Source of the DNA: M50B91 sp964526665
Lineage (GTDB): Bacteria; Patescibacteriota; Gracilibacteria; UBA4473
Reading direction: 5' to 3'
NCBI GenBank assembly: GCA_964526665.1
Contig: CAZGJL010000002.1
Span: 30,386-94,385, forward strand
Length of the DNA: 64,000 nt
The translations under genes were made by a program, and so were the position numbers. Numbering within the stretch: position 1 is the stretch's first letter; every line of letters begins with the position of its first letter. The notes under the pieces were generated by a model that ran no database searches, was not told where the DNA came from, and saw nothing but the letters and a program-made list of their open reading frames with translations. Below, piece after piece: positions 25,965 through 33,633 of this stretch.

Positions 25965-28256
25965 ATGATGAGATACCGCAAATCAGCCCCGAGTGTGAAA
26001 ATTCCTGCCTCTGTTCTTCGACGTGAAGCACAAAAGGCGGCAAAAAAAATGATTACAGCAGAAAAAAAGAAAGAAAAACTGAGAACAACACGTGAAAAAT
26101 CAAAGGCAAGAACAAAAGATCAGATTGAAAAAAAGAAATTTCGAAAAGAAAAAACCATTGATATGTTCGACAACCATCTGCAACGAGAATTGTGGGCAAG
26201 TGGATGGATTATTATGGGAGTATTGCTGATTGCTGTCTTCGCAAGTGAGGCAGAATTTTCTCAATCAGTTTCACGGGGATTGCGCTGGTCGTTCGGAGTG
26301 GGAGCGTGGATTTTACCTGCAATAGCGATTTTGACAGGGATCATGCTTTTGATAAAACGAGAATTTGAAGTTCTTCCTATCCGTATTGCGTCACTTGTGG
26401 GGCTTGGGATTTCTGTGCTCGGAATTGTGAATTTATTTGTGCCACACGCAGACTCTCTTGCTCTAGCACATGAGTATGGAGGATCCATTGGATTTACGAT
26501 CGGATTTTTCCCTCGTGAATTTTTAGGAACAGGTGTTACGGCGGTACTTCTCCTCGGCCTTGTATGGCTTTGTGCAACAGTTGGATTTAATATTCGTTGG
26601 TCTTCTTTCTTTTCAGCGGGAAAGACCACAAAGAAGGAACCTGCGACAATAAAACGGAGTGAAAAGGAAAAAGAAATCATTTCAGAAGTTACAAAGGGGC
26701 GTTTTGAAAATGAATTAGAAATTATTGATACCACGAAGCCAAGCGATAAGAAAAAGAACGATAATGAAATAAAGCTGGCGTCACCGAATGAATTAGATGA
26801 ATTAACAAAAGCAAAAAATAGGGCTCTGAGTGGGCAATGGGAAGAACCGTCTATTGATTTACTACAAAAACAAGTAGCAACCATCACGGTAAACGAGAAG
26901 AAACTTCGAGACGATGCAGAAAAAATTCGCGAGAAATTTGAACAATTCGGGATCGATGTAACGATGAAATCAGTTCATGTAGGACCAACCGTAACACAAT
27001 TCACCCTTGAGCCAGCGCCGGGAGTAAAATTAACAAAAATTACCGGACTAAAAAATGACTTAGCACTTACTTTAGCTGCAGAGTCTATTCGTATTGAAGC
27101 TCCTATTCGTGGAAAAAGTTTGGTGGGAATAGAAATTCCAAATGAAAAGAGGGCTATTGTAGGAATGCGAGAAATTATTGAGTCTGAATCGTGGGAAGAA
27201 GAAAAATCACTCCTGAAGCTTGCTGTGGGACGGGATGTTTCAGGGAAACCCATTGTTATTGATTTAGCAAAAATGCCGCATCTTTTGATTGCGGGGAAAA
27301 CAGGATCAGGGAAATCAGTTGGAATGAATGCTTTTCTTTGTAGTTTGCTTTGGAATAATCCTCCCTCGAAATTACGTCTTATTCTTATTGATCCAAAACG
27401 GGTGGAATTGAAGCGTTATGAAAAATTGCCACATCTTCTGACACCAGTGATTGTTGAACCAGAGAAATCAGTATCAGCTCTAGCATGGGCCGTCGCAGAA
27501 ATGAACCGTCGTTACAAAATGTTGTCGGCAGCGAGTGTTGTAAATCTGGATCAGTATAATAAAAAATTCCCAGAGAAAAACGAGCCCAAAATAGTAATTG
27601 TAATTGATGAACTTGCGGACTTGATGATGGTAGCAGGAAAAGACGTAGAAGCAGCGGTTGTCCGTATTGCACAACTAGCTCGAGCCGTAGGAATGCATTT
27701 AATAGTCGCTACACAGCGTCCGTCAGTAGACGTAGTAACAGGACTGATAAAAGCCAATCTACCAGCAAGAATTGCCTTTCGCGTATCTTCACAGATTGAT
27801 TCACGAACTATTATTGATGGAATGGGAGCAGAAAGTCTGCTGGGGTTAGGAGACATGCTTTCTCTTGATGGAAATTCGGGGGCATTGACTCGTGTACAGG
27901 GAATTTATATTTCTAACGACGAAGTGACACGTATTACAAATCATATAAAACTCCAGTTCCCAGAAATGATTGCTAATGATGAAGTAACAAGTCAGTCAAT
28001 TAAAGGAATGGCGAAAGGAGGGGTTTTGACAGCAGGAACACCAAAAGACGTAACAGACGAAAATCTCGACGCACTCTATGAAGATGCCGTTAATCTAATC
28101 CTAGAAACAGGAAAAGCATCTGCGAGCTTTCTTCAGCGTCGCCTGGAAGTAGGGTATGCACGTGCAGCTCGAATTCTGGATCAAATGGAAGGAAGAGGAA
28201 TTATTGGTCCTGCGCGCGGAGCAAAACCCCGTGAAGTTTTTGGCCGTCAAGAATGA
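25965..28256 (+). CDS. ftsK: FtsK/SpoIIIE DNA translocase
   Basis: Hexameric DNA pump for chromosome segregation at the septum. 763 residues. A very basic N-terminus (residues 1-65), four membrane helices (about 78-95, 108-130, 142-160, 183-205), a linker, then the motor: alpha domain FEQFGIDVTMKSVHVGPTVTQFTLEP; Walker A LIAGKTGSGKSVGMNAF; Walker B IVIVIDELADLMM; VATQRPSVDVVTGLIKANLPARIAF; and a C-terminal winged-helix gamma domain (SASFLQRRLEVGYARAARILDQME) that reads KOPS-like polarity sites. The start is at 25965 or 25968; a TTG at 25962 is unlikely. Overlaps pfkB by ATGA. Confidence 0.95.
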   Translation: MMRYRKSAPSVKIPASVLRREAQKAAKKMITAEKKKEKLRTTREKSKARTKDQIEKKKFRKEKTIDMFDNHLQRELWASGWIIMGVLLIAVFASEAEFSQSVSRGLRWSFGVGAWILPAIAILTGIMLLIKREFEVLPIRIASLVGLGISVLGIVNLFVPHADSLALAHEYGGSIGFTIGFFPREFLGTGVTAVLLLGLVWLCATVGFNIRWSSFFSAGKTTKKEPATIKRSEKEKEIISEVTKGRFENELEIIDTTKPSDKKKNDNEIKLASPNELDELTKAKNRALSGQWEEPSIDLLQKQVATITVNEKKLRDDAEKIREKFEQFGIDVTMKSVHVGPTVTQFTLEPAPGVKLTKITGLKNDLALTLAAESIRIEAPIRGKSLVGIEIPNEKRAIVGMREIIESESWEEEKSLLKLAVGRDVSGKPIVIDLAKMPHLLIAGKTGSGKSVGMNAFLCSLLWNNPPSKLRLILIDPKRVELKRYEKLPHLLTPVIVEPEKSVSALAWAVAEMNRRYKMLSAASVVNLDQYNKKFPEKNEPKIVIVIDELADLMMVAGKDVEAAVVRIAQLARAVGMHLIVATQRPSVDVVTGLIKANLPARIAFRVSSQIDSRTIIDGMGAESLLGLGDMLSLDGNSGALTRVQGIYISNDEVTRITNHIKLQFPEMIANDEVTSQSIKGMAKGGVLTAGTPKDVTDENLDALYEDAVNLILETGKASASFLQRRLEVGYARAARILDQMEGRGIIGPARGAKPREVFGRQE

Positions 28257-29194
28257 AACCATTTGACCTACTCGCTTTCGGATCATTAACGCTCGATACA
28301 TTTGTTGCGTTAGACGAGATGGAGTTAGAAAACCATGGGAAAAAAGAATGGATGGCGCTTCCTGTAGGAGACAAAATTTCTATGCATACGAAGTCAAAAC
28401 ATGTAGGAGGAAGTGCAGCGAATACGACGACGGGACTTGCAAAATTGGGGTTTCGGGTCGGTGTATATGGATCTGTGGGAGATGATGAATCTGGACGTGT
28501 AATTCGTCATTTACTAGAACACAGAAAAGTTTTCACGGCAGGATTATCAGAACAAAAAAACACACCGAGTTCGAGTTCAATTATTATCATGACTCCGGAT
28601 GGACAGCGTACAGTGTTGCATGAACGCACGACGTATACGCATTTTGAAAATTTCCCTCATGGAATTCCTGAAACACGAGCCTTGTATATTGGACATTTGG
28701 ACAAAAAAGAGTCGCCACTCTTCGAACATCTTTCTTCATGGCGTGAGAAAGGAGACCATTTGGTAATTTGGAATCCCGGAAAAACACAATTCGCAGAAGG
28801 GTTTAAGAACTTTCTTCATGTATATCCGGCAATTGATTGTCTTATTTTGAACAGAGAAGAGCTAGAATTATTTACAGAGAAGAAAGGAAAGGCTGAAGAG
28901 ATAGCACAACAATTTATCGACAAAGGAGTGAGCAGGGTAGTCATTACCAATAGCCAAAAAGGAGCTCATTTTATTTCCAAAGAAAAGACATTCTTTCAGC
29001 CAACATTAGATAAGAGAGAGCCAGTGTGTACCCTTGGGGCAGGAGACGCGTTCGCAGTCGGTGTTGTGGCAGCATTATTACAAGACAAAGTGCCAGAAGA
29101 TCAATTACTTTGGGGAACCAAAAGTGCAGAGTCCGTGATTCGGGAGTTTGGAGCGCAGGTTGGACAGATTGGGAGAAAGGAAATTGAGAAGTAA
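28253..29194 (+). CDS. PfkB/ribokinase family sugar or nucleoside kinase
   Basis: 313 residues. N-terminal DLLAFGSLTLDTFVALDEM, the GGSAANTTTGLAKLG substrate-binding block, and the C-terminal LGAGDAFAVGVVAALL block carrying the catalytic Asp (GAGD). Members phosphorylate ribose, adenosine, fructose-6-phosphate and similar; the substrate cannot be read with confidence. Starts within the ftsK stop (ATGA), so it is translationally coupled, and converges on mutY with only five bases between stops. Confidence 0.85.
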   Translation: MKPFDLLAFGSLTLDTFVALDEMELENHGKKEWMALPVGDKISMHTKSKHVGGSAANTTTGLAKLGFRVGVYGSVGDDESGRVIRHLLEHRKVFTAGLSEQKNTPSSSSIIIMTPDGQRTVLHERTTYTHFENFPHGIPETRALYIGHLDKKESPLFEHLSSWREKGDHLVIWNPGKTQFAEGFKNFLHVYPAIDCLILNREELELFTEKKGKAEEIAQQFIDKGVSRVVITNSQKGAHFISKEKTFFQPTLDKREPVCTLGAGDAFAVGVVAALLQDKVPEDQLLWGTKSAESVIREFGAQVGQIGRKEIEK

Positions 29195-29199
29195 TACTT

Positions 29200-30252
29200 T
29201 TACACCTTCATTTTCTTCAACTTCTCAATACATTCAGCATTTGTTTCAAGAAAAGAGAGTCCATGGAATTTATCTGGGGCTACCCATCGAAATTCTTGCC
29301 CCTCTAAGGCTTTTGGTTCGCCCTTTTGGACCTGGCATCGATGAAAGCGAAGTAAGAGCTCAGTTCGCTCAAATTCAACCAAAATTTCGCAAAAATGAGG
29401 ACGTACTGAAACATCAACGCCAAGTTCTTCTCGAATCTCCCGTTTTACGCAATCTCGAAAGTTTTCTCCTTTTTCTCGTTTTCCTCCAGGGAATTCCCAT
29501 TGACCGACAAATGATTTCCCCATTGGGCGAGTTTGAACCAAGTATTTTCCATCACGAAGAATACAAGCCGCACCAACTTCAATACGGAATTTCCCAGAAC
29601 GTTTTTTCTTTGGGGAGGGTTTCTTTTTTTCTGTTTTGAATTTTTTTAATATGTCTTCTGTGAAAATTCCTGTCAATTCGCCATCCAATGTTTCTCCTGT
29701 ACGAATAGCACTTGCAAGATCCATCATAGCGTTATTCCATATTCTTCCTGAACTTGCAGCGTTAACAAGTTTTTGAGCTTGTTTTTCAATGTCTTCCTTG
29801 GGCCAGAGAACTTTAATTATTTTTTGAATATTTGTGTCTATGGCAGCAACGCTCTCGTCCCATGCAAAGGCACGAATCGCTCGCGCAGTATATATTCCAA
29901 TTCCGGGGAAAGATTCTAAATCTTTTTGTTCCCTGGGGAATTCTCCATTGAAATCATTTACAATTTTCTGAGCCGTTCGGAGCATATTTTTTCCTCTAGA
30001 ATAAAACCCCAGGCCGCGCCACACAGGATAGACTTCTTGCCATTTTGCTTGAGCAAGAGATTCTACCGTGGGGAACTTTTCCAAAAACTTTGGATAAAAA
30101 TCCTTTTTCACCCGTGGCACTTGCGTTTGTTGAAGCATAACTTCTGAAACCCAAATCTGATATGGATTAGTTGTTTCGCGCCATGGCAATGTGCGTCCGT
30201 GAACGTCATACCATTTTTCTAGTGCCGTCGAAAATTTCGCCGGATCAATCAT
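29200..30252 (-). CDS. mutY: Adenine DNA glycosylase lacking the Fe-S motif, fused to an intact Nudix domain
   Basis: 350 residues. Residues 1-185 are MutY: RTLPWRETTNPYQIWVSEVMLQQTQV with catalytic Glu37, hairpin-helix-hairpin SFPGIGIYTARAI, and catalytic Asp139 in AAIDTNIQKI. After AMMDLASAIRTGETLDGE, where MutY normally has CX6CX2CX5C, there are no cysteines, so no 4Fe-4S cluster can form there. Residues 222-350 are a Nudix fold with a complete Nudix box: Gly257, Glu263, then REIREELGV. In ordinary MutY this C-terminal domain lacks the catalytic box. The protein may combine A removal opposite 8-oxoG with nucleotide hydrolysis. It lies downstream of two membrane-protein genes on the same strand. 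Confidence 0.88.
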   Translation of the reverse strand: MIDPAKFSTALEKWYDVHGRTLPWRETTNPYQIWVSEVMLQQTQVPRVKKDFYPKFLEKFPTVESLAQAKWQEVYPVWRGLGFYSRGKNMLRTAQKIVNDFNGEFPREQKDLESFPGIGIYTARAIRAFAWDESVAAIDTNIQKIIKVLWPKEDIEKQAQKLVNAASSGRIWNNAMMDLASAIRTGETLDGELTGIFTEDILKKFKTEKKKPSPKKKRSGKFRIEVGAACILRDGKYLVQTRPMGKSFVGQWEFPGGKREKGENFRDCVKREIREELGVDVSVRPHFCEILVEFERTELLLRFHRCQVQKGEPKALEGQEFRWVAPDKFHGLSFLETNAECIEKLKKMKV

Positions 30253-30300
30253 TTCGTTTGTAGTTTCTCTAAAAAGAAGTGTTCCTGCAACTTTTTTGCC

Positions 30301-31800
30301 CTATCCGGCAAAGATAAAATAATATATCAGAGCCCATGATGAAAATGCCATAATCAGTCCAATGGCAGCGGATATCATAATTTTTTTTGCTTTTTCTATC
30401 GCGGTTTCATCCCCAAAGTGAATAATCATAGCAATTCCTGCATAAATCATGGCAAGGACAGCGGCGACACCAATAAACCCAAGAAGGAAGTTAATCCATT
30501 TTGCAACAATCGTAATAGTTCCGCGGACTTCTGGCATAACAAGTTGTCCGTTTGCTGTGAAAACATCGATAATTGGTTTCGCAGAAACAAGTATAATTAT
30601 TCCAATCATAGAATAGAGAATCCTATTTTTTATTTCAGCAATTTGACTTTCGTCTTCTCCTCCGGCAATGATGAGGGTGACGGCATTATAAACAATAAAC
30701 CCAACAGCAATAATTACGGCAAACGAAGAAAACATATCAAACAGTCCACTTACTTCTTGGAACCCTCGTTGTGCAAATTCGGCAACATCGGTGTCGCCCC
30801 GCAGGATCTCTCCCTCGTGCCCAAAGATAACCCAATCTACAACATTAACAGCCAGAGTCATGATCAAAAACCCTACGAGAATTCCCGTAAGATGACGTAT
30901 TTTGGCATCCATCTTCTCTTCGTCCTGAAAAGATAAGAACAATTCAATTCCACTATAAGCAACAAGAACTATTGCAATGGGAATCATTATCTTTTTCAAA
31001 AAATCAATAAGGTTTTCTACAACATTACGAAATTGAGTTGTTCCATCAGAAGAAGTCCCCGTGTAATCAACGAGATCTGTTTCTTGACCGAGGAAAGTTC
31101 CTTTTGCTTCATTATTTCCACTCCGTCGATCGAACAACATTGAAGAATCAGGAATCCGAAGACTTTCTCTTCCATCCCACACTCCAGTAAACCATCCTAT
31201 TCGTTCAGCAATCACTTTTCCGATAAGAGCATAGGCAGCCTGCATTTTTTTTGTATTTCCATCTTTTTCATCTTCATCAAAACGTACAATAGGACCAATT
31301 ATGGTCATGCCACGAATATTTGTAATAGCACGAATATCTTTAGCATTATTAAATTCATTATTTTCTCGCAGAGGAGTAGAAGCTCCAATGACGTCCTTTT
31401 CATCAATAGAAACTTGTTCAAATTGTAATACGAGACTGGCTGCATTTATAGCATTCTCTCGCATAGCTTCTCCTACAGTGAAATTTTTTGGTACCCAAAA
31501 TTTATTAATATATTTTTCATTATTATCACGAGCATTAAGCGATCCAATGAGGGCATTTGTTGCAATAATTTTTTGCACTGGCTCAGACACCGTTTCTGGT
31601 AGAATAACAACTGTCTCGTAATCAGGGGCATCTGCAAAAGTGAAGTCCCAACCTAAGGAATCGCTGACAGGTGTGAAGGTCAGTAAAGAAATTTTAATAT
31701 CGGTAAATTCGTTATTATCTGGAATCCAAATTTTTTCGGCAGAAGCAATCCCCGTAATTAACGGAAGTGCAGCAAGAAGAAGCCAAAATAATTTTCTCAT
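30301..31800 (-). CDS. Secreted/membrane protein with three tandem VirB2-like modules
   Basis: 499 residues. Signal peptide (MRKLFWLLLAALPLITGIASA), a 235-residue extracytoplasmic region without a known family, then three repeats of a two-helix module: about residues 262-328 (loop SFQDEEKMDAKIRH), 353-416 (loop GGEDESQIAEIKNR) and 430-499 (loop HFGDETAIEKAKK). Each matches the layout of the single-module pilin at 25510. The start at 31800 leaves one base after the upstream gene's stop, implying coupling; an in-frame start at 31830 would break the signal peptide. Probably a structural part of a type IV secretion/pilus-like system, by inference from the modules. Confidence 0.75.
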   Translation of the reverse strand: MRKLFWLLLAALPLITGIASAEKIWIPDNNEFTDIKISLLTFTPVSDSLGWDFTFADAPDYETVVILPETVSEPVQKIIATNALIGSLNARDNNEKYINKFWVPKNFTVGEAMRENAINAASLVLQFEQVSIDEKDVIGASTPLRENNEFNNAKDIRAITNIRGMTIIGPIVRFDEDEKDGNTKKMQAAYALIGKVIAERIGWFTGVWDGRESLRIPDSSMLFDRRSGNNEAKGTFLGQETDLVDYTGTSSDGTTQFRNVVENLIDFLKKIMIPIAIVLVAYSGIELFLSFQDEEKMDAKIRHLTGILVGFLIMTLAVNVVDWVIFGHEGEILRGDTDVAEFAQRGFQEVSGLFDMFSSFAVIIAVGFIVYNAVTLIIAGGEDESQIAEIKNRILYSMIGIIILVSAKPIIDVFTANGQLVMPEVRGTITIVAKWINFLLGFIGVAAVLAMIYAGIAMIIHFGDETAIEKAKKIMISAAIGLIMAFSSWALIYYFIFAG

Positions 31801-31801
31801 T

Positions 31802-32938
31802 TTAATTAATAAGGAAACGAATAAGAACATAACTTACAGAAGAAATTAGAACACCAATCAAACTGGTTTTAATCATTCGTTTGGCGCGAGTTGTTTGATC
31901 TTCATCACCGAAGCTAATCACGTAGTACAAACTCGCGAGTACAAGCATGGCCATAGCCAATATCGCTATAAAAGAAAGTGTGTAGTTTATGATTCCTGCG
32001 ACTTCAGAAACGAGCAATTCAGTGGTTCGTGCAGGAGAATCTTGAAAAGATAAAATACGAACAATAATCTCTGCCATAAGAATCATTCCAGATCCCATAA
32101 GAAGAGACTGTAGAAATTTTTTCTCTTGCGAAATGGTTTCTTCTTTTTCTCCACTCATAATTAAGTGATATCCCGCCAGAATGGCATTTATGAGGATGAA
32201 TGCTCCTGCGGCATATTCAAAGAATCGCACAACGGTCAGGGCTTTATCTTGAAATTTGGACTGTGTTTCTCCCGATAAAATATCATTTCCACCCGACGGA
32301 TCGAGAAGTTCAAATCCTGCGAATTCTGCTATAGAAATAAGAGCCAAACCAAGACAAAGCCATGCAAGTTGTGATTTGTACTTACTCAATTTTTCATCAT
32401 TTCCCATCGACATGATATATTTCACTCCAATCAGAACAATAAAGAAAATAGCGAGTCCTCCGAGCAGACGATTAATCATACGAATGAGATCCCCTCGAAA
32501 CATAGACTGCAATCTTCCTTCGTTTTGTGCCTGTAATCCATCACCAACACGCATAATTACATTTTCCGTAAAAGCCGTATCATAGTTTTTTGTAGAAAGT
32601 TTCAATTGCTGTGTCTCATGACAAAGGTCCATAGCGCTCTTTGCATTTCCTGGAACAGTTAGAAAATGCTGTTTAGCTACAGTCCATTTAGGAGGAGAAG
32701 CTGTAAATTCTTTTTCTCCGGCATTAATGCTATTTAAAACATCGATCTGATAGGGCAAAGATTGTTTGTATGAGACTGTTTCTTGAATTGAATTCTCACA
32801 GAGAGTGGTCATTTTCTCCTGCGCCGTTAAGGCTGCTTGTTGCGCATTTCTCGCACTCAACTCAGCAGAGTTGTCTGCATAAGCAACGGAGCTCATCAGG
32901 AGCAGCGCGAGGGAGAGAGATAGAAATATTTTTTTCAT
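31802..32938 (-). CDS. Membrane protein with three tandem VirB2-like modules
   Basis: 378 residues. Signal peptide (MKKIFLSLSLALLLMSSVAYA), a 125-residue extracytoplasmic domain with two cysteines, then three two-helix modules at about 151-214 (loop SMGNDEKLSKYKS), 232-298 (loop SGEKEETISQEKK) and 315-378 (loop SFGDEDQTTRAKR). Same architecture as the next gene, with a different N-terminal domain, so the pair probably arose by duplication of a module array. Start supported by a promoter whose TATAAT ends 7 bases upstream. First gene of an operon with the 30301 gene and possibly mutY. Confidence 0.75.
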   Translation of the reverse strand: MKKIFLSLSLALLLMSSVAYADNSAELSARNAQQAALTAQEKMTTLCENSIQETVSYKQSLPYQIDVLNSINAGEKEFTASPPKWTVAKQHFLTVPGNAKSAMDLCHETQQLKLSTKNYDTAFTENVIMRVGDGLQAQNEGRLQSMFRGDLIRMINRLLGGLAIFFIVLIGVKYIMSMGNDEKLSKYKSQLAWLCLGLALISIAEFAGFELLDPSGGNDILSGETQSKFQDKALTVVRFFEYAAGAFILINAILAGYHLIMSGEKEETISQEKKFLQSLLMGSGMILMAEIIVRILSFQDSPARTTELLVSEVAGIINYTLSFIAILAMAMLVLASLYYVISFGDEDQTTRAKRMIKTSLIGVLISSVSYVLIRFLIN

Positions 32939-32945
32939 TCCAAGT

Positions 32946-32974
32946 ATTATACCAAAAACAGGCGGTTTATTCAA
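32946..32974 (-). promoter_or_regulatory. Promoter of the VirB2-module operon, leaderless type
   Basis: Minus strand: TTGAAT (32974-32969), 17-base spacer, TATAAT (32951-32946), 7 bases to ATG 32938. Confidence 0.75.
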
Positions 32975-33017
32975 GCAAACTCTAGGAATTCTCTTTTAGG
33001 AGTTTTCTTAAATAATT

Positions 33018-33045
33018 TTGACAAAAAAACCGGAATAATTACACT
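33018..33045 (+). promoter_or_regulatory. Promoter upstream of the 33074 gene and tRNAs
   Basis: TTGACA (33018-33023), 16-base spacer, TACACT (33040-33045). The two tRNA genes downstream have no other evident promoter and may be on this transcript. Confidence 0.6.
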
Positions 33046-33073
33046 CTCGTCGGTTTGATCTTTTGAAACACAG

Positions 33074-33310
33074 ATGTTGTTTGCAGTACTATTGATTCCT
33101 GCGGGAATCCTCATAGTTGTAAAATCAGCCGCAATTGGCGATTTTATTGGAGAAATTTCGTTTGCCGAATCAATTTTGGGAAACGGAGGGACGTATACGT
33201 TCATAAAATTTTTCGGAATTGCAACAACAATCCTCTCCATTATGTGGTTAACAGGAGGTCCGCAAGAGTTTTTGCGTGATCATGTTGGCACATTCTTTGG
33301 AGTTTCCTGA
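33074..33310 (+). CDS. Small membrane protein
   Basis: 78 residues with two predicted membrane helices (MLFAVLLIPAGILIVVKSAAIG and FIKFFGIATTILSIMWLTGG) and a short C-terminal tail ending EFLRDHVGTFFGVS. No family recognised. It precedes tRNA-Ala by seven bases and is probably co-transcribed with the tRNAs. Confidence 0.5.
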   Translation: MLFAVLLIPAGILIVVKSAAIGDFIGEISFAESILGNGGTYTFIKFFGIATTILSIMWLTGGPQEFLRDHVGTFFGVS

Positions 33311-33317
33311 TCTGTTC

Positions 33318-33394
33318 GGGGCTGTAGCTCAGCTGGCTAGAGCACCTGCTTTGCAAGCAGGGGGTCCAGGGTTCGAGTCCCTGTAGCTCCACCA
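33318..33394 (+). tRNA. tRNA-Ala (UGC)
   Basis: Full cloverleaf: acceptor GGGGCTG/TAGCTCC with two wobble pairs, D arm GCTC/GAGC, anticodon arm CCTGC-TTTGCAA-GCAGG with anticodon TGC, T arm CAGGG-TTCGAGT-CCCTG, and an encoded CCA. Confidence 0.97.
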
Positions 33395-33426
33395 TTTTTC
33401 AGAAAACTTTTAGAAGGTCAAATTAC

Positions 33427-33501
33427 GGGCGAGTAGCTCAGCGGTAGAGCAGTGGCCTTTTAAGCCATTGGCCGAGAGTTCGAGTCTCTCCTCGCCCACC
33501 A
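33427..33501 (+). tRNA. tRNA-Lys (UUU)
   Basis: Acceptor GGGCGAG/CTCGCCC, D arm GCTC/GAGC, anticodon arm GTGGC-CTTTTAA-GCCAT with anticodon TTT, T arm GAGAG-TTCGAGT-CTCTC, encoded CCA. Confidence 0.97.
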
Positions 33502-33508
33502 CATTGTC

Positions 33509-33537
33509 GGAATAAGCTATGCTTGTTCCGTTTTTTT
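33509..33537 (+). terminator. Terminator after tRNA-Lys
   Basis: GGAATAAGC (33509-33517) pairs with GCTTGTTCC (33521-33529) with one T-G pair and loop TAT, followed by a seven-base T run at 33531-33537. Confidence 0.88.
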
Positions 33538-33596
33538 ATTTTAAAAAAAACTTCGCACGCCTTCGTTTATTTTGAATTCAAACTTGGAGGGTTCTC

Positions 33597-33625
33597 TTGA
33601 ATTCATTAATTTTTCATGCTACAAC
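33597..33625 (+). promoter_or_regulatory. dnaG promoter, leaderless type
   Basis: TTGAAT (33597-33602), 17-base spacer, TACAAC (33620-33625), 8 bases to ATG 33634. Confidence 0.6.
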
Positions 33626-33633
33626 TCAGTCAC

